Counted from the stretch's first letter, positions 10,740-25,420 are shown. The stretch is DNA of 64,000 bases from Nymphaea colorata (GCF_008831285.2 NC_045146.1:7824972-7888971); one strand, 5' to 3'. Numbers and translations: made by a program. Notes: generated from the letters alone by a model not told the origin.

Positions 10740-13700
10740 AGCGAGTGTGTTTGGTTTTAGTCAAACCATGTGATATACACTTCATTCATTTTATATGGAT
10801 GAGTGTTTAAAGAAGTATGACTAGACACAGGCAATGGGACTTGATTTATAAGTAGTAGGATCTAAGAGCAGTCTAATCTAAGTCTTGGAGGAGCTAGGTT
10901 TGGACTCCATGCCTACAGGTTTAGGGTTTTCAAAAACATTTAAGGAAGTTGATTTCTAGAAGTATTTTGGAAAACTATGATTTTGAAATTGTTCTTGTAT
11001 TAGGACCAAGCTAGATTAAGGTTTTCACATATCTGGATTGATGCACACAAGGTATGCTACTATGCTGACTGACCCAATCTGGTTTTCGACAAGGGGTTAA
11101 CGTGGGTGCAACGTAGTTTAGTGCATATTAAAATGTAGGTGCAAGGTATGGTTAAAGAAAACACGAAAGTAAACTGTATTCTGTATGCATCACTAGAGTA
11201 AAGCTACATGAGCAAAATCAGGAAATTAAAAGAAAGAGACAAGGAAGAGGGGGGCATACCTGAGCCCTATGCCTATCCTAAAAACGTTAAAATAAATCTA
11301 ATCTAGAAAATAAACATACTAAACTACAACATTATTAAAATAACTAAAAAAATAAACTAAACATGATAAAAACAAAAAGAAAACCTAAACTAAACTAAAC
11401 ATGCTTAAAAGCAAAAACTAAATTAACCTTGCATAAAGAGCCAAATTGCAAATAAGAAAAGAAAGAAAAGGAAAAAAAAATTACCAGAAGCTGGTGCTCT
11501 AATTGAGCCCACTCCCATGACCCCTACATCGAATCTGGGTGGGTCTAGGCTGAGTGCTAATGCAGCCGGAACCAAGACAGACTAAGATTTTTAAAAGTTT
11601 AACTTGTTTGGAGCTAGACCTTTTTTTGAGTATCCAGTTGGAGATTTTATCAACCTTTTGGACTTCTCAAGGAATAGCTCAAAGCAAATGTTGTTAAATG
11701 CAATGAGGCGAAGCAATGTGAGGCGTTAAGCTTGTGAAGTGAGGAGTAGCTAAACGAGGCATAGAGAAGCATAAGCTTTAAGGCCGCAAAAATGAGTACA
11801 AGTATAATACATTCATAAGGACCAATTTCACTCAAATATCAATAAAAGCCTAACAAGGATGGTTCAAGGCAAAAGGATCCACCAAGATCACCACTGGGGC
11901 AACAAATTTTAAGAGAAAGAAAGATCAATAATGCTAGAAGATTAAACGAGTAAACTGTGCTAACATTAGCAATGGCATCATCCATCAAATCTTATGAAAG
12001 AAAACAGAGGGCCAAAAAGTTATCCAGATAGTAGCAAAGACAAAGAAGAAAGTGCATAGTAGAGAAGGAGAAGATAAAGGGCACAATTACAATCAAATGA
12101 CCAGATAAAGCAGATCGTGAACCATAATTGCATATATCTGTCCCTCCAAGTAGAAACTGAAGCTTATAGAATTGTAAAAATATTGGCAATGGAGCAAAAA
12201 ATGATTGAAGAAAGTTAACAACAATTTTACACTTTTAGAGCTTATAAAAATGTAAAATGTTGCACAACGTCAAATAAAAAATATTATGAGTAGATCTGGT
12301 AGTAATGACAATAGATTTTAGGTTACAATACACACATATATTTATTATATATAAAACAGCTCTAAGAACTTTCTTTGTTTCTCTTTGTCTGCATAATTCC
12401 AACCCCTAAATCATTCTTGAGCTCACCCATTTCCACCTTTTAACGTGCTAACATTAGCCAGTCATGCCTCGTGCATTAACTGGAGTTCAAACATGAGTCA
12501 TTGAAGCTGTTATCTAAATAAATAGTTTATACGACAAATATGAAGAAGGTGTATGTTCATGATTAAGAAACTTGTGCTCGCCTGCCCAAGAACATGAACC
12601 AAGCGTTAAGTCACTCCAATTGAATGGGCGAACTGAGCTTGAACATGCCCAATTCAACAGAGGGTCAAATTACTAATTGTCAATAGTACTCTTTGCCAGT
12701 TTCAGAAAAGTGAAAGAGTACTCAAAAGAGCCGTTCATAATCTGCCAAGTTAGACATATAAATAGAACAAGATTTTCTTTAACTGTACCTTATTTTCATT
12801 CCCACAAACATGTTTTGGACATCCCCATAAACAAGACCATTCAACTGAACAAACAAAAAGACGTGTGCCATTGCAAAGAAGCTTACAAACAAAGGAACCA
12901 AATTTATTGCACGAAAGAAAAGCCAAATTTTCATAGTATAAAACCACACCCCATAATTTCAAGTTTTAGAAAGCAACAGGTGAAACATGAATGACAATCT
13001 GGGGGAGGGAGAGAGAGCGAGCCTGTCATATGCCCCCTTTCTGAAAGTAGGATATATGGCAGTGAGGCTGGGTCATCGGTAATGGGAATCAACCGAAGGC
13101 AATAACAATCTGGCCAGCATGAATGAGGAACTTCCACAATTGTAGAGACATGGGGAGGACAAGGTAACAGGACTTTTGAACAAACCAAGGTATATTTGAC
13201 ATGTACAATATGTTTATGTGAAAAAATATGGCTCAAAAGGAAAATAAACATTTTGCCCCTATGTGTATTTTCAGAGTTTCAAATGAATTTTCAAAATATG
13301 ACTGAACCAGCCTATGGCCAAGTTCCTATGTAAACTCTAGTTAAAATCTTGCTCAAAAGTTCCTTTCGGATGGCAGTAAAAATGAAAAACAAAGTTTTTA
13401 CCAAGCCGTATGCAGAACATTTATAATGAGAAATCGATAAGGCCATAAAAATCAGATTTTATTGAAATTTTCATAGGTGGAGCTAAGGGTAATTGGAAAA
13501 GCTACTTACCTGTAAGGAAATTTTGAAGGATTAGAGAAACTTGATTTAATTTTGAGTTCCGTAGCAGTTCACAAAGTATAACAAGTATTAAAAATGAGCT
13601 CCACAACCTTCATAACTGTACTGAACTCAAACCAGAAGGATTGAATTCAAACTGAACTAAGAAAGTATTGATTTGCTCAAGATAAACATAATCTTGTATA

Positions 13701-14350
13701 GCTTTCAGCTCAATTTTCTAGGTTGAGCTCAAGTTCAGCTAAAACATCTGAAAACAAGAGAGAGAAAACACTCAGAACTGAATTGAACTCAAACTAAGAT
13801 AAATGAACTCAAACCAAACTAAAAGAAGCCTATACATGATAAACATTGTACTAGCCTGGTTTTAGCTCAATCTTTCAGGTATAACTTAAATTCAGCTCAA
13901 GCCCCCCAAAGCATGAGAGAGAAAGACCTAGTGGCATGCTGCAAGTTACTATATGAGTGAAACTTGGGCTGAGTGATTCAAAATAAGTAAAATAAAACTC
14001 CCTCTCCATTAAGATAAATTTGTTTTGACTTGGTTGAGTTAAAGATCATGGTTTTGAGCTTTTGAATAGATTTTAGCTGCACGTGAGTTGGCTTCAATCT
14101 GGGATAACCTTGGTGAGCTTGATCAAGCTACTCTTGGGGTCATGTAAAGTTGTGAAATGGTATAATTACTCAAATGTTAAACAATTCTTAGAAATTTGGT
14201 AAAAAATTTATATTTTCTAGGTTGAAATGCTAGGATGCAGAGGTAAAATGGTAATTTTCAGCTTGAGAACCTAGGTGATTTGGGTCTAGGTGTTCAATGG
14301 TGGTGTAAAAAGTGCTTATGTGGCTTAGAAATGACCCATTGTTCTTGAAA
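10740..14350. other. TE-derived or intergenic DNA, no gene recognised
   Basis: Between 13560 and 14120 words like TGAACTCAAAC and GAGCTCAAGTTCAGCT recur, a further degenerate array. Open frames at 12677-12994 (+) and 12931-13251 (-) overlap on opposite strands, have no recognisable domain and no promoter. They may be untranslated sequence or chance. Confidence 0.4.
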
Positions 14351-14559
14351 CTTGGACTTTGAAAATCAAATTGAAATCTCATAGTGAAGGGTAAAGTGGT
14401 CATTTAGACCTATAAAAATTTGGGTGTTCACAGATACCCCTTTTGCTATTGAGCTGAGAACTGTGCTAATTTGCCAAGACCAAATACCCATCCCTAGAAA
14501 TGATGAATTTTTTGAAATTGAACATTCACAAAGGAAAATCCATTTTGAAATATATATAA

Positions 14560-17370
14560 AATGAATGCCCCAATGTGAATATTGGTGTGATGCTTGCAAA
14601 AATGCTTAAATTTTTTTTATGAAATTTATGCATTAGATTACTTGTGTAGAAGAGCGAAAATCTCAATAAAATGTGAGTACCAGTAAAAATGCTTGTAACA
14701 TTCATGCAATAGAATGCATATACTTGTATGTTTTACATGCCAAAGCACAAAAGAACTCATATAAATGTGAGTGCTTATGAAATGCTTGTAAAATTCATGC
14801 AATGGAATAGATGTGCTTGCATGCATGTTTGTCGAAGTATGCAAATCACACATAAATGTGAATGCTTGTGAAATACTTGTTGACTTGTAAAATGCTTCTA
14901 AAGTTTGATAATATTCCTTTGCCGGTATGTTTTGTATATTGTAAGGACTTTTATGATTGCAGATTTTATTTCTTGCAAAGAAATATTCTTTTAGCAGTTA
15001 TGATATTTGTTTGAGATGACAATTTTCCTATTTCCACATGATAAGCGAGGAAGATACACTCTCTATCTCTTTGGGTTTTTTAGTGCAGGATATGTCACTA
15101 TCCTGACCCCCTTTGTAATCACAAGAAGCTTATATTGTTACCATTAGAGAATTCTTAGACTTGGTCTCCGTTGATTTTCTAGGCAGACATTTTTGATCAT
15201 TTTGTTCTTGAATTTGGCCATTTTGGTTCTTTTGTTCTCTATTCTTGCCTGCTTGATATTTTAGGCCCATCTTCACCCATATCGAAAATATCTCACCATC
15301 CCATAGGCTACTATAAGGCTCCATTGCTTCGATAGTCATGCCATGTCATCATGCGCAATGCCATGCTTATCGAGCTTGCTACTGAACCCTTGTAATGAAT
15401 TTTGGGTCGGTAGCTCCCAAACTAGTTGGCCTTAGGGTACCAAGTGTAGAACATGCTTCTGACTTATTTGCTCAAGCTCAGAAGACTTTAAAAGACATAA
15501 CTAGACAAATGTTCATAAATCATATAATTTTGCATAATAGATGCAAATCAACTTTATGCCTTCCTGACACTTTCAAGTACTGATATAGTGGAACAATTAT
15601 ATTGGCCCTGATCTCATCTCTTAATGCTCATTTTTTTTACGTTTTGCTATTTTGCTCGGGTCAACTGAGTCACTTGTTCTCCAATTGATTTTTGATAAGC
15701 ACGTGTTTTCTGAGAAATCAAAGTTAATAATATTTTCTCAACTTCGATGCCTTCTATTTCCCCAAGCTCTCTTCTTGACTTAATGTGGTTTTGTCAAAAC
15801 TTTCGATGTTTCGATGATTATCGAATCATTGGCTGAATTTTCTTGTTCTTTTAGAAAACAAAAGTTATTAGGTGCTTGCAAGATACAATATAATAATTTG
15901 CAAGGAACAGTCATTAGATTTGAAGCACGAAATTGTGCAACAAAGTGAGAAAATGTGCAACGAAGTGCAAAAATATGTGTTGAGGTGCATGCACTTGTGT
16001 GCGCCGAAGCATGAAATCTTACGCAATGGTACGTTCACTAGGGGGCATCAAAGTGCAAAATCCTATTCCAAGACACATTTGCTTAAGTGTGCCGAAGTGT
16101 AAAAATCTTATACTAGAATGCAAAAGTTAGAAGACTTATGTAGACTAGTATGTTTATTTGGGTGTACTGAAGCACAAAAATTTATGTCCATGCATATTTA
16201 CTTAGGAGTGCTGAAAAACAAAATCTTATACCAAAGCACATTTGTTTCTTCGTGCTGAAGTACAAAATCTTACACCAAAATATATGATTTATGCATTGGT
16301 ACGGTTACTTGGGGGTGTCGAAGGTGAAATCTTATGTCGAGGCACTTTTACTTGAGGGTGCTGAAGCGCAAAATTTTATACCAAAGTACGAGAGTTTGAA
16401 AACTAGTGTAAACTGGCACGTTTACTCGGGAGCTTTGATGCGTGAAATCTAGCGCCAAAGCACATTTACTTGGGGGGTATTGAAGTGCAAAGTCTTATAC
16501 TAGTACATGTTTTTATAAAACTTTTATGTGCTGAACCACAGTACTGAAGTGCGAAAAATGTTGTGTTGAAACATGAAATGATTTTGAAATTTGGGTGCAC
16601 CAAGGTGCAAAATTATATGAAAAAGCATGAAACTTTGGTAACTTATGAAAATTTGAGTGCACAAAAGAGCAACATTGAAATTTTTATGTATTTGTGTGTG
16701 AATGGAAAACTTTTGTGTCCTGGTGTGCACATTTAAAAACTTGCATGCACTAGGTGTGGAATCAGAAATTCATGTGTGCATTGGCATGCAAAAATTTGAA
16801 AAACTTGCATGTGTATGAAAAACTTGTGCACTGATGTGCAAGTTTTAAAAAACTTGCATGCGTCAAAGTGAAAACATTGAAAAACCTGTATGCACCGAAG
16901 CATGAAAGTAGTGTGTCGAAGTACAAAATGACTTGTGAAATTTGTTTGCACCAAAGTACAAAACCATGTGCAAAAGCACCAAACTTGCATGAAATTAGGA
17001 AACTTATATGAAATTGAAAACTTATATATGATTAGAAAATTTTTATGCACTAAAATGCAAAATCGAAAAATTGTATGCACCAAGGTGTGAGATTTGGAAA
17101 AACTTACGAGATTGAATTATCTATCTACTCCAAGTGCAAAATTGAGAAAACTTGTGAACTATGAAATTAAAATGCCTTACATGCACCTAAATGCAATATA
17201 TGAAATTTGAAATGCTTGTGTAAAATTTGAAGAACTTGTATACATTATAGTATATCATTAAAAACCTAGTAGTAAATGTTTGAAAACTTAAGGTTCTCGA
17301 AAATCTCACCAAAACATGAAAAACTGGCATATACTTAGATGCAAAGACTCTCATATTTGTTAAAAAACAT
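14560..17370. repeat. Degenerate tandem-repeat region (GTGCAAAATCTTATACC family)
   Basis: From 15880 to 16500 the phrases GTGCTGAAGTGCAAAATCTT, ATACCAAAGCACATTTACTT and TTGGGGG recur in order with a loose period near 45-60 bp. From 16520 to 17340 shorter units of AAACTTGCATGCACCAAGGT type dominate, and 14600-14890 carries GTGAATGCTTGTGAAATGC units. The array lies immediately 3' (in minus-strand sense) of gypsy integrase remains at 17.5-18.1 kb. Large Tat/Ogre-type gypsy elements often carry tandem repeats in their 3' noncoding part, so that origin is likely but not shown. Confidence 0.7.
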
Positions 17371-17519
17371 TCTTTGGCTATTTCTTAGCAACTTGTGATG
17401 TACTTTTAAAATGGGTGCTCCAATATGAAGGGTCATGGAGAGAATGCATGCATCAAATAGAGATCAAAGAGTAGTCTGGACATCAAAAGAAATTGTATTG
17501 ATAAAGAAAATTTGATACA

Positions 17520-18110
17520 ACAGGATTGTATATAGAATTTCTTCAAATGAAGGGTGCATTTATAGGATCAGACAATTCAACTCCATCAGCATCAATCAAT
17601 TGAAACAAATTACCTAGAAAAGCTTCCTTGATGATATAAGGCCCATCCCAGTTTGGGGCTCACTTCCCATAAGGACGATTCTTCTATGGGATGGCTGATC
17701 TACACACTGACTCATTGATTTTGAAATTCCGCTCAATTATTGATTTTGCATAATGTCAGGCTACCATTTGCCGATATTTTTCTGTGTGTTTCGCTGCTCA
17801 CAATCTTTTCTCATCAAGTAGGTCTCACTATTGCATCTACTATATTTGATATTGCTCCATGGGTAATTCAATAATGGATGCAAACTTGTAGGCCAGCATT
17901 TGTACATATAGAAGGAGGACCACATCTATGCCATATAGCAGTGGTGGGAGTTACGATTGTAGTACTTTAAGCCCATACTGCATCATGTGAGTTTTCATGC
18001 CAATCTCTACCAGTTTCCATTGTTCTTTTCATGATTAGGATCAAGATTTTGTTTGTTGCTTCAATATTTTAAAGGGGTTCTGCATGATGATCTATGTAGG
18101 TCACAAGCCT
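17520..18110 (-). pseudogene. Ty3/gypsy polyprotein, integrase C-terminal remnant
   Basis: The reverse complement of 17575-17660 reads NWDGPYIIKEAFLGNLFQLI then DADGVELSDPINA. That is the conserved G-P-Y/I-V-K-E-A motif and closing segment of plant gypsy polyproteins. Further upstream in sense (17680-17980) the frames YGIDVVLLLYVQ and RLIDEKRL correspond to the YGMEAVLP...RLIDEKR part of integrase. Several stops and frame changes interrupt it. The usual protein is over 1400 residues, and only the last ~170 are recognisable here. Confidence 0.75.
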
Positions 18111-18374
18111 ATAAGGGCTTGGGAGCTAATGAGGATGGAGATATTGAGCCACTTGACAATAAAAAAGGTGAGAGAGGCACGATTGGTTGAGAAAATCAGT
18201 TGACAAAAAGAAGAAGAACAAGAAAAAGAGAGAAACATGAAAAGGGTCCATCTTTGTGTTGTTTTCCCAGTTTCCTTCTTTCTTCCCCATAAATGGGGTC
18301 CCCTCTTCTTTGCTTTGATTAATAATGTACAATTTTTCGTCCAAAATTACGTCTCTATCTCTCTCTAATATCTC

Positions 18375-18652
<278 letters not shown>

Positions 18653-18659
18653 GACATTT

Positions 18660-19290
18660 TACATGAATCATCATGGCATCCCACCCAGTTCAAAGACTTA
18701 ATCTCAAGTTTTGGCAAAGCGGAGATGATAAAGCCTCAATATGAAAAAGCAAGAGAAGGATATAACATAGGTAAAACAAGAACAAGTTCAAAAAGAACAA
18801 GTATATGATTTCTCTAAATACCCAAAATTTCATAAAGAGGAACAGCCTCCAACCTTGTTGAACAACTCAATCAAACAAGTAAACATTAGATTAGAGCAAG
18901 ACCATGAATCCTTCAATTAGGCAACCCTCTTCACTGAGCAAGACGACATGTCATTCGTCGTCAGTGAACTAGTTGGTTGACTTTCTCTGGCCAAAGAACT
19001 AAGGATAAATGACAAAGTTCCACAAGAACAAGTCTTGCACATTTAGGCCATTTCGGCATGGATGTTATTCTTTGACAAATATAAGAACATGGGGTGATAG
19101 GAATCAGAATCCAATTGATCACTCTAAAAAGGTGCAATGATCCTGTATTCTCTTAGATTAGATTTCATCTTCATACACAACATGGCAAAATATGAAGCTA
19201 TGATTCACAGACTAAAAATACTATTGAGCTTTAATGTCAGAAGTCGGTTTTAGTATCAACCAAACTAGTTAAATTGGAGATTCAAATAGT
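18660..19290. other. Likely 5' part of a decayed copia element, not resolvable
   Basis: No 5' LTR matching the 3' end at 27217 was found here, and no gag frame can be read before about 19300. Confidence 0.35.
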
Positions 19291-20291
19291 GATGACAACC
19301 AGCAAAATAATACCCAAAAACAATTCATTACTTGTCAATACAGTGGAAGAAGAGGTCATACTGCCAAAACATGTTGGGATATACCTAAAGCTTTTTCAGT
19401 GATGACCTTTGATGAAACTATGATGAATTTGGTACCCCGACACTAGAGCTACTAATCTTATTACTATGGATGGATTTCAACTCTCTGACAAGCAACCATA
19501 CCAAGGCAGAGAAGGTATAATTGTTGGCAATGGATCTCAAGTTACCATTTTGCAAGCTGTAACCTTACATATTTCTACAAGGACATCAAATATTAAATTA
19601 AATCAAGTATTGCATATCCCCAAAATTTCAAAATAACACCTTACTATGGAGAATAAATTTTTATTTGAATTTACACCCATTGAATTTTTGTTAAGGATCT
19701 TCATACAAGGAAAAGCTTCTTAGTGGAAAAGACACATAAACTGCCCTTTTAGTTGGATATTCATAGAACATCTAAGCCTCTAGAAGTCCTTCATGGAGAT
19801 GTATGGGCACCTTCTCCTATTGAGTCATGAGAAGGGTTCTCTTATTATTTTCTATTAGTTGATGAATTTCTGTATTTGTGTGGCTATTTCCTCTTTATTA
19901 TAAATCTGAAGTTTATGACCACTTTGTTGATTTCAAAGCAATTATTGAAAATCAGCTGAATGAACAAATCAAAACATTGCAAACAAGCAATGGGGGTGAG
20001 TTTACTAGTGAGTGACTGAAGAAATGTTTGATTGAACAAGGAATCCTTCATCGATTTTCTTGCTTGTGAACCCTTGAACAAAATGGATTAGTGGAAAGAA
20101 AGCAAAAAGACGTTACGTTATAGAAATGGGTCTCTCTATGCTACACACTGCTAACTTACCTTACACCTTTTGGTTTGACTCCTTTAGAACAACCATATAT
20201 ATTATCAATCTGGTACATCAGATAAATGCAGATCACAAGACCCCATTTGAATCATTTTTTCACAAGAAACCAAAATATTTGCACCTTCGAG

Positions 20292-20384
20292 TTTTTGGCT
20301 CAACATGCTACCTGGTGCTCATGGACAACAACTCGCAATTTTTGGCTCAACATGCTACCTGGTGCTCATGGACAACAACTCGCA
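20292..20384 (+). repeat. 47-bp direct tandem duplication inside the decayed copia element
   Basis: TTTTTGGCTCAACATGCTAC and the 27 bases after it occur twice in a row, 20292-20338 and 20339-20384, with no substitution in the shared part. It is a late, local duplication in an already dead gene. Confidence 0.92.
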
Positions 20385-22193
20385 CCAAACAAGAGCATAA
20401 AACTAAAGCATTCATCTTTGTAGTTATGGGATGAGACACAAAAGATACATGTGTTTAGAACCCACAACACTTCGACTCTATCTCAGTAGGCATGTGTTTT
20501 TTAATGAAGAGAAACTTGGATATTCTAACTTCGAGTGTACAGGATTCAAGTGACTTGTCAAGGTGGGAATCTCTCTATTAAATGCTATCGTGGAGGACAA
20601 TTTTACACATGTTTCAAATGGATCCCAAGTGTCAAATGATGAAATTTTTACTAAATTGATTCAACCCTTTGTTGACCAAAAGCTATATGCAGAAGCCATG
20701 CCTTTCACAATAGCACCAATTTGTCCAATGCTCACCAAAACACCTGAAATGTTGACCTCATCCTTTCCAACCTATGACCTACCTATTCTGCTAAACCTTG
20801 CAGTCATCAGCACCTTCTAGAAGAGACTCACCATTGTCACCACCCATAACAGAAATTTTACCAAACTCACTACCCTCAACCCACACACATAGAATGATCA
20901 CTAGATCAATGATAAGGTCACAAAAAATGAAAGTCTTTGTGTCGACCATGCCATCCCCATCTTTTTATGAAGTGTCAACCTACCAAGAGGCCTTCAAGGT
21001 GAAAGAACGAAGCAGTGCTGTAGAAGAAGAATAAGTTTCTCTTCAACATCGCAAGACATGAGTTCTTGTACTCAAGGGACCACATTTCAATGTCATTGGT
21101 TCCAAATGGGCATATAAACTCAAACAAAATCCAGGTACAAGATACAACTAGTAGCGAAAGGATATGTTCAAGAAGATGGAATTAATTTTATTGAAACTTT
21201 CAATCCAGTTATTAAGCCTACTTCATCAAAGTTTTTTGAACTTTAGCCACGCATTATCACTAGGACATTCACCAATTGGACTTTGATAATGTTTTTTTTG
21301 AATGGCTTTATTACTGAATAAGTATGCATGGCTTAACCAAAAGAATATGTTAACCCATGCTATCTAAATCATGTTTGAAAAATCTACAAGTTTCTCTACG
21401 AAATAAAACAAGCCGTACGAGCATGGTACCTACGACTAAGTCAATTCTTACTTGAATGAGGATTCCAAGTCTCTCAATCTAATGTCTCCTCATTCATATC
21501 CAAGGCAAAAAAAATATACATTTTGGTTTTTGTCGGTGATACAATCATCACTGGAGCATCATCCTTAGGTATATGCAGTGTTATATCTCAACTGAAAAAG
21601 TATTTTTCTATAAAGGATATGGGATGCCTATTTTAATTTCTTGGTGTTGAAATCAAATACTGTGGTGATGACATGTACTTGAGCTAAAGGAACTATCTAC
21701 TCAATATTTTGAAATAACCTGGAATGGATACTGCAAAACTGAAATCCATGCCAATAAGTTCAATGGTCTCTATCCACAAGGAAGGGATGCCTTATATGAA
21801 TGTCACTCAATATATAAGTGTCGTAGATGCTTTACAATATGCCTGACTCACTAGACCTTATATATCCTTTGCGGTAAATAAAGCATGTCAGCATATACAG
21901 AGGATCACTGGAAAGTGGTTAAAAAGTTTCTAGGTATCTAAATGGCACACTTCATCTTGGTTTATGCTTTACAAGGTCCTATGATCTTCTTCTTTTACAG
22001 GCTTTTGCTGATGCCAATTGAGCAGCATATGTGGATGATAGAAAGTTAACATGTGGTTGCATTGTGTATCTAGGCAACAATGCGATTAATTGGTATTCAA
22101 GGAAACAATGAGCCATTTCTCTATCAAGTAAGGAGACAAAATATAAAGCATTGGTAGGAGGAGTCACTAAATTACTTTCGGTTCAATCATTAC

Positions 22194-22198
22194 TACAT
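22194..22198. other. Target-site duplication TACAT, left
   Basis: Matches 26930-26934 on the other side of the nested copia element. Removing one copy and the element rejoins the host RNase H text. Confidence 0.95.
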
Positions 22199-22443
22199 TG
22201 AAAACTTAGTATCTAGGAAAGAACGAGAGAATGAAAACTTATTTCCTTGTATTTTCACGATGATTGTTACATGATATTTATAGACTTGATACATTGAGAG
22301 TTACAACAAGAGATAAGGAAAGAGGCGAGAGTTACAACCAAAAGGGAAAAAGATAAATACGTTAATATCCAAGATTTTAGGATATGATACGTTTTTATCT
22401 CTTAACAAAATTTTTGGGATCAGATTTGTTTCTTTCCTTAACA
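22199..22443 (-). repeat. 3' LTR of the nested copia element
   Basis: 245 bp, TG...CA ends, about 97% identical to 26686-26929. Confidence 0.95.
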
Positions 22444-22453
22444 TTCTCCCGCA
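22444..22453 (-). promoter_or_regulatory. Polypurine tract of the nested copia element
   Basis: On the minus strand GCGGGAGAAT abuts the 3' LTR, the position and composition of a plus-strand priming site. Confidence 0.75.
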
Positions 22454-22639
22454 AGCTGAACGGAGGTTCAATGACGTTTAGATTGAGCCGACAATCATTA
22501 AATGCAGCTCCTCCAAGAGCCTTCATCATCCCATCTGCTAATTGTTCTCTTGTCTTGATGAAATTCACTTAAATCTCTCCTTTGTTAACATGATCTCTGA
22601 CAAAATGAAAATTGACTTTAAACATGCTTTGTTTGAGCA

Positions 22640-25420
22640 TGGAATATAGGCTTTGACGCCAAATATAGAGCCCCTATATTGTCACACCATAAGATCGGTG
22701 CCTTCGATGATGGATATTTAGCTCCTTTAAGAGTGATTTTAGCCATAGGATTTTTGTAGCAGCACACGCCAGAGACTTGTACTCAGCTTCAGTACTTGAC
22801 TGAGTGACTTTCCATTGTTCTCTAAATGCCCATGATACTATGTTGTTGCCTAAGAAAGCCACAAAGCCACCTGTTGATTTCTGATCTTTTGGGCTTCCAG
22901 CTCAATCGGTGTCGGCAAAGATACTTAACTGCAATGACGGTGATTGAGTCAAGCGAAGAGCATAATGACTTGTTCCTTTTAAATACCTGAGAATTCTTTT
23001 AACCATTGTCTAGTGAATAGAATTTGGAGAGTGCATGAATTGACATGCACGATTTACAGCAAATGCAATATCTGGATGTGTCAGTGTGGCATATTGTAAT
23101 GCTCCTACTATACTATGGTAGAGTGTGGGATTCCCAAAGAGAGAGTCATCATCAAGTTTAGAAGTTTGAGAGATCACCATGGTAGAAACCATAGATTTAG
23201 TATTATCCAGTTGAGCTTTGTGAATAATGCTATGAATGTAGTTTTGTTGGCATAGAAATAGTTTGCCCGGTCTTCACTTGACTTCAATGCCGCAAAAGCA
23301 TGCCAATGGACCAAGATCCTTGAGGGAAAAAACTGATCCAAGCTGCTGAATCACTTGAGAAATAAGGTGAGGTGAAGAACCAATAAGGATTAAATCATCA
23401 ACATAGGCTAGAAGATATAGTTGATGAGTGAACAATGATGCATCCGATTGAGAAACAATAAATCCAATGTCTCTAAGATAGCAGCTGAGACGATGATACC
23501 ATGCACGTGAGGCTTGTTTGAGCCCATACAAAGCTTTATCTAACTTGCATACATAGTGAGGAAACTTTGATCTACAAAGCCTTCTGGTTGAGACATGTAA
23601 ACATCTTCCGAAAGATACCCATTGAGAAAAACATTATCAAAATCAAGTTGCTTCAAAGACCAGCCAAAATGAATTGTTAGAAAGAGTAATACCCATATAG
23701 TAGTTGGTTTGACAGTGGGACTGAATGTTTCTTGATAGTCAATTTCGGCAGTTTGAAGAAAACTACGAGCCATGAGCTGAGCCTTATGCCGCCCAATAGA
23801 GCCATCAAGATGACGTTTAATTTTATACACCTATTTGGAGCTGATGATATTGAAGTCAGGTTTGGGGGGTAAGATGCCATGTTTGATTTTTCTGTGATGC
23901 TGAAAATGCTGGGTGCATAGCTTGACATCAACATTGAGGCCGAACAACCTCTTTGAATGACCCAGGTTCCTCTTGTGCAGTGATAGCAGTAAAAACCTTG
24001 GTCTTTAGAGAACCAGTCATGGAGTGAGTGACCATTGGATGAGAGTGACCGAGCGATAGGATCTGTGAGTGGGACTGTAGGTTCATGAGGTAGATCTGAT
24101 TGGGTTGTCTGTATATGGGTATCCGTAGAGGTTGACGGAGACAGATCCTGAGTAGGAGGATCTTCATGTGGAGGTAATATAGATCCCTCAAGAGAAGATG
24201 AAGTAGAAGTGATAGCAGGAGGAGGAAAACCAGCCATAGAAGTTGAGGGAATAATGGGTAATACTGTGTGGGATGTCGCTGTTGGTGAGGAGATGTTAGC
24301 TTGATCATCTGGCTGGGATGAGGAATCCATAATTACATTGGGCAGCCAAGAAGCGATAAGTTCATCTGAGAGATCCATACCTTTGGCTGGCCCTTCATTG
24401 TTTTGTCCATGAAGTTCGTCAAAAATGACATGCCGGGAGATAATGACTCATTTATGTTTGTCGTCATAACACAAATATCCCTTGTGATGACTTGCATAGC
24501 CCACGAAAGTACATTGAGTTGTTTTTGGACGAAACTTAGAGTCATTTGTTGGCGTCAACAATGGATAGCATGTGGTCCCAAATACTCGAAGATGATCATA
24601 AGCTAGACTTGTTCTGAAAAGCATGTAAAATGGTGACTTGTGCTGCAATTTTATAGTTGGTAGGCAACTGATGATATAAATCACAGTACGGAAGGAATCG
24701 ACGCAAAAATCATAAGAAAACCAGCATCATAAATCATAGTCAGTCCTGTTTCAATGACATGATGATTTTTCTGTTCGAATATACCATTTTGCTCAGGGTG
24801 TGTACGAGCATGAGAACTGATGAAAAATGCCATGTGGTTCACAGAATACAACTAAATCCAAGTTTACAAACTCCTTGCCATTGTCAGATTGAATCGAGGA
24901 GATAGAGACATTTAATTGCTTTCCAATCAAGGCTTTAAAATTCTTGAAACACACAACCACTTCAGATTTAGCTTTGAGAGGAAATAACCATGAAAATCTG
25001 GAATAATTATCAACTATAAGCAAGAAAAATCGAAAACCATCACGAGAAGAAATTGGGGCCGGTCCCCATACATCCATATGAAGAACTTCAAGAGGTCTTG
25101 AGGCATGAAAATCAGAACTTAGAAAAGGGTAGTTTGTGTGCCTTTCCAAATAGACAAGACTGACAAACTCCTTTTGGAATCGGAGAGTTTATTGATATAA
25201 GTCGACTAGAATTAAGAAAGCTACCTATTTTTCTGTTTGCATGGCTAAGCCTCCAATGCCAGAGATCGAAAGACGCCGATGCCCTATTGATGCCTACTGG
25301 AAACCAACTACTAAATGCTACTTGCTTGGTTAAGATTTGATCGTTGCTCGATCTGGTTGCCTTGATATAGTCCATTATGCGTCTTTGGTCCTTGAAGAAG
25401 AACCTTGCCCGTCTGCCAAT
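22640..25420 (-). pseudogene. copia pol (integrase-RT-RNase H) of the nested element, broken
   Basis: Integrase zinc-binding text WHWRLSHANRK...GVCQSCLFGKAHK is at 25290-25120. A frameshift near 25120-25149 follows, then LEVLHMDVWGPAPI and SIQSDNGKEF with both catalytic Asp. The Glu is in EQNGIFEQK near 24790. A proline/serine-rich spacer is at 23930-24380. RT gives KQLDFDNVFLNG at about 23630 and LLAYVDDLILIGSS near 23390, so the catalytic YVDD is intact. RNase H reads [20 protein letters not shown] at about 22800. An in-frame TGA replaces the Trp of the D-x-D-W-A-G motif near 22900. The frame ends at about 22460. Confidence 0.9.

Noticed and set aside
12677-13251. Overlapping frames of about 105 codons on opposite strands
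   Set aside because: No recognisable family, no promoter or splice signals; probably chance or untranslated sequence.
14560-17370. CRISPR-like array
   Set aside because: Repeats are degenerate, spacing is irregular and the DNA is clearly plant nuclear.
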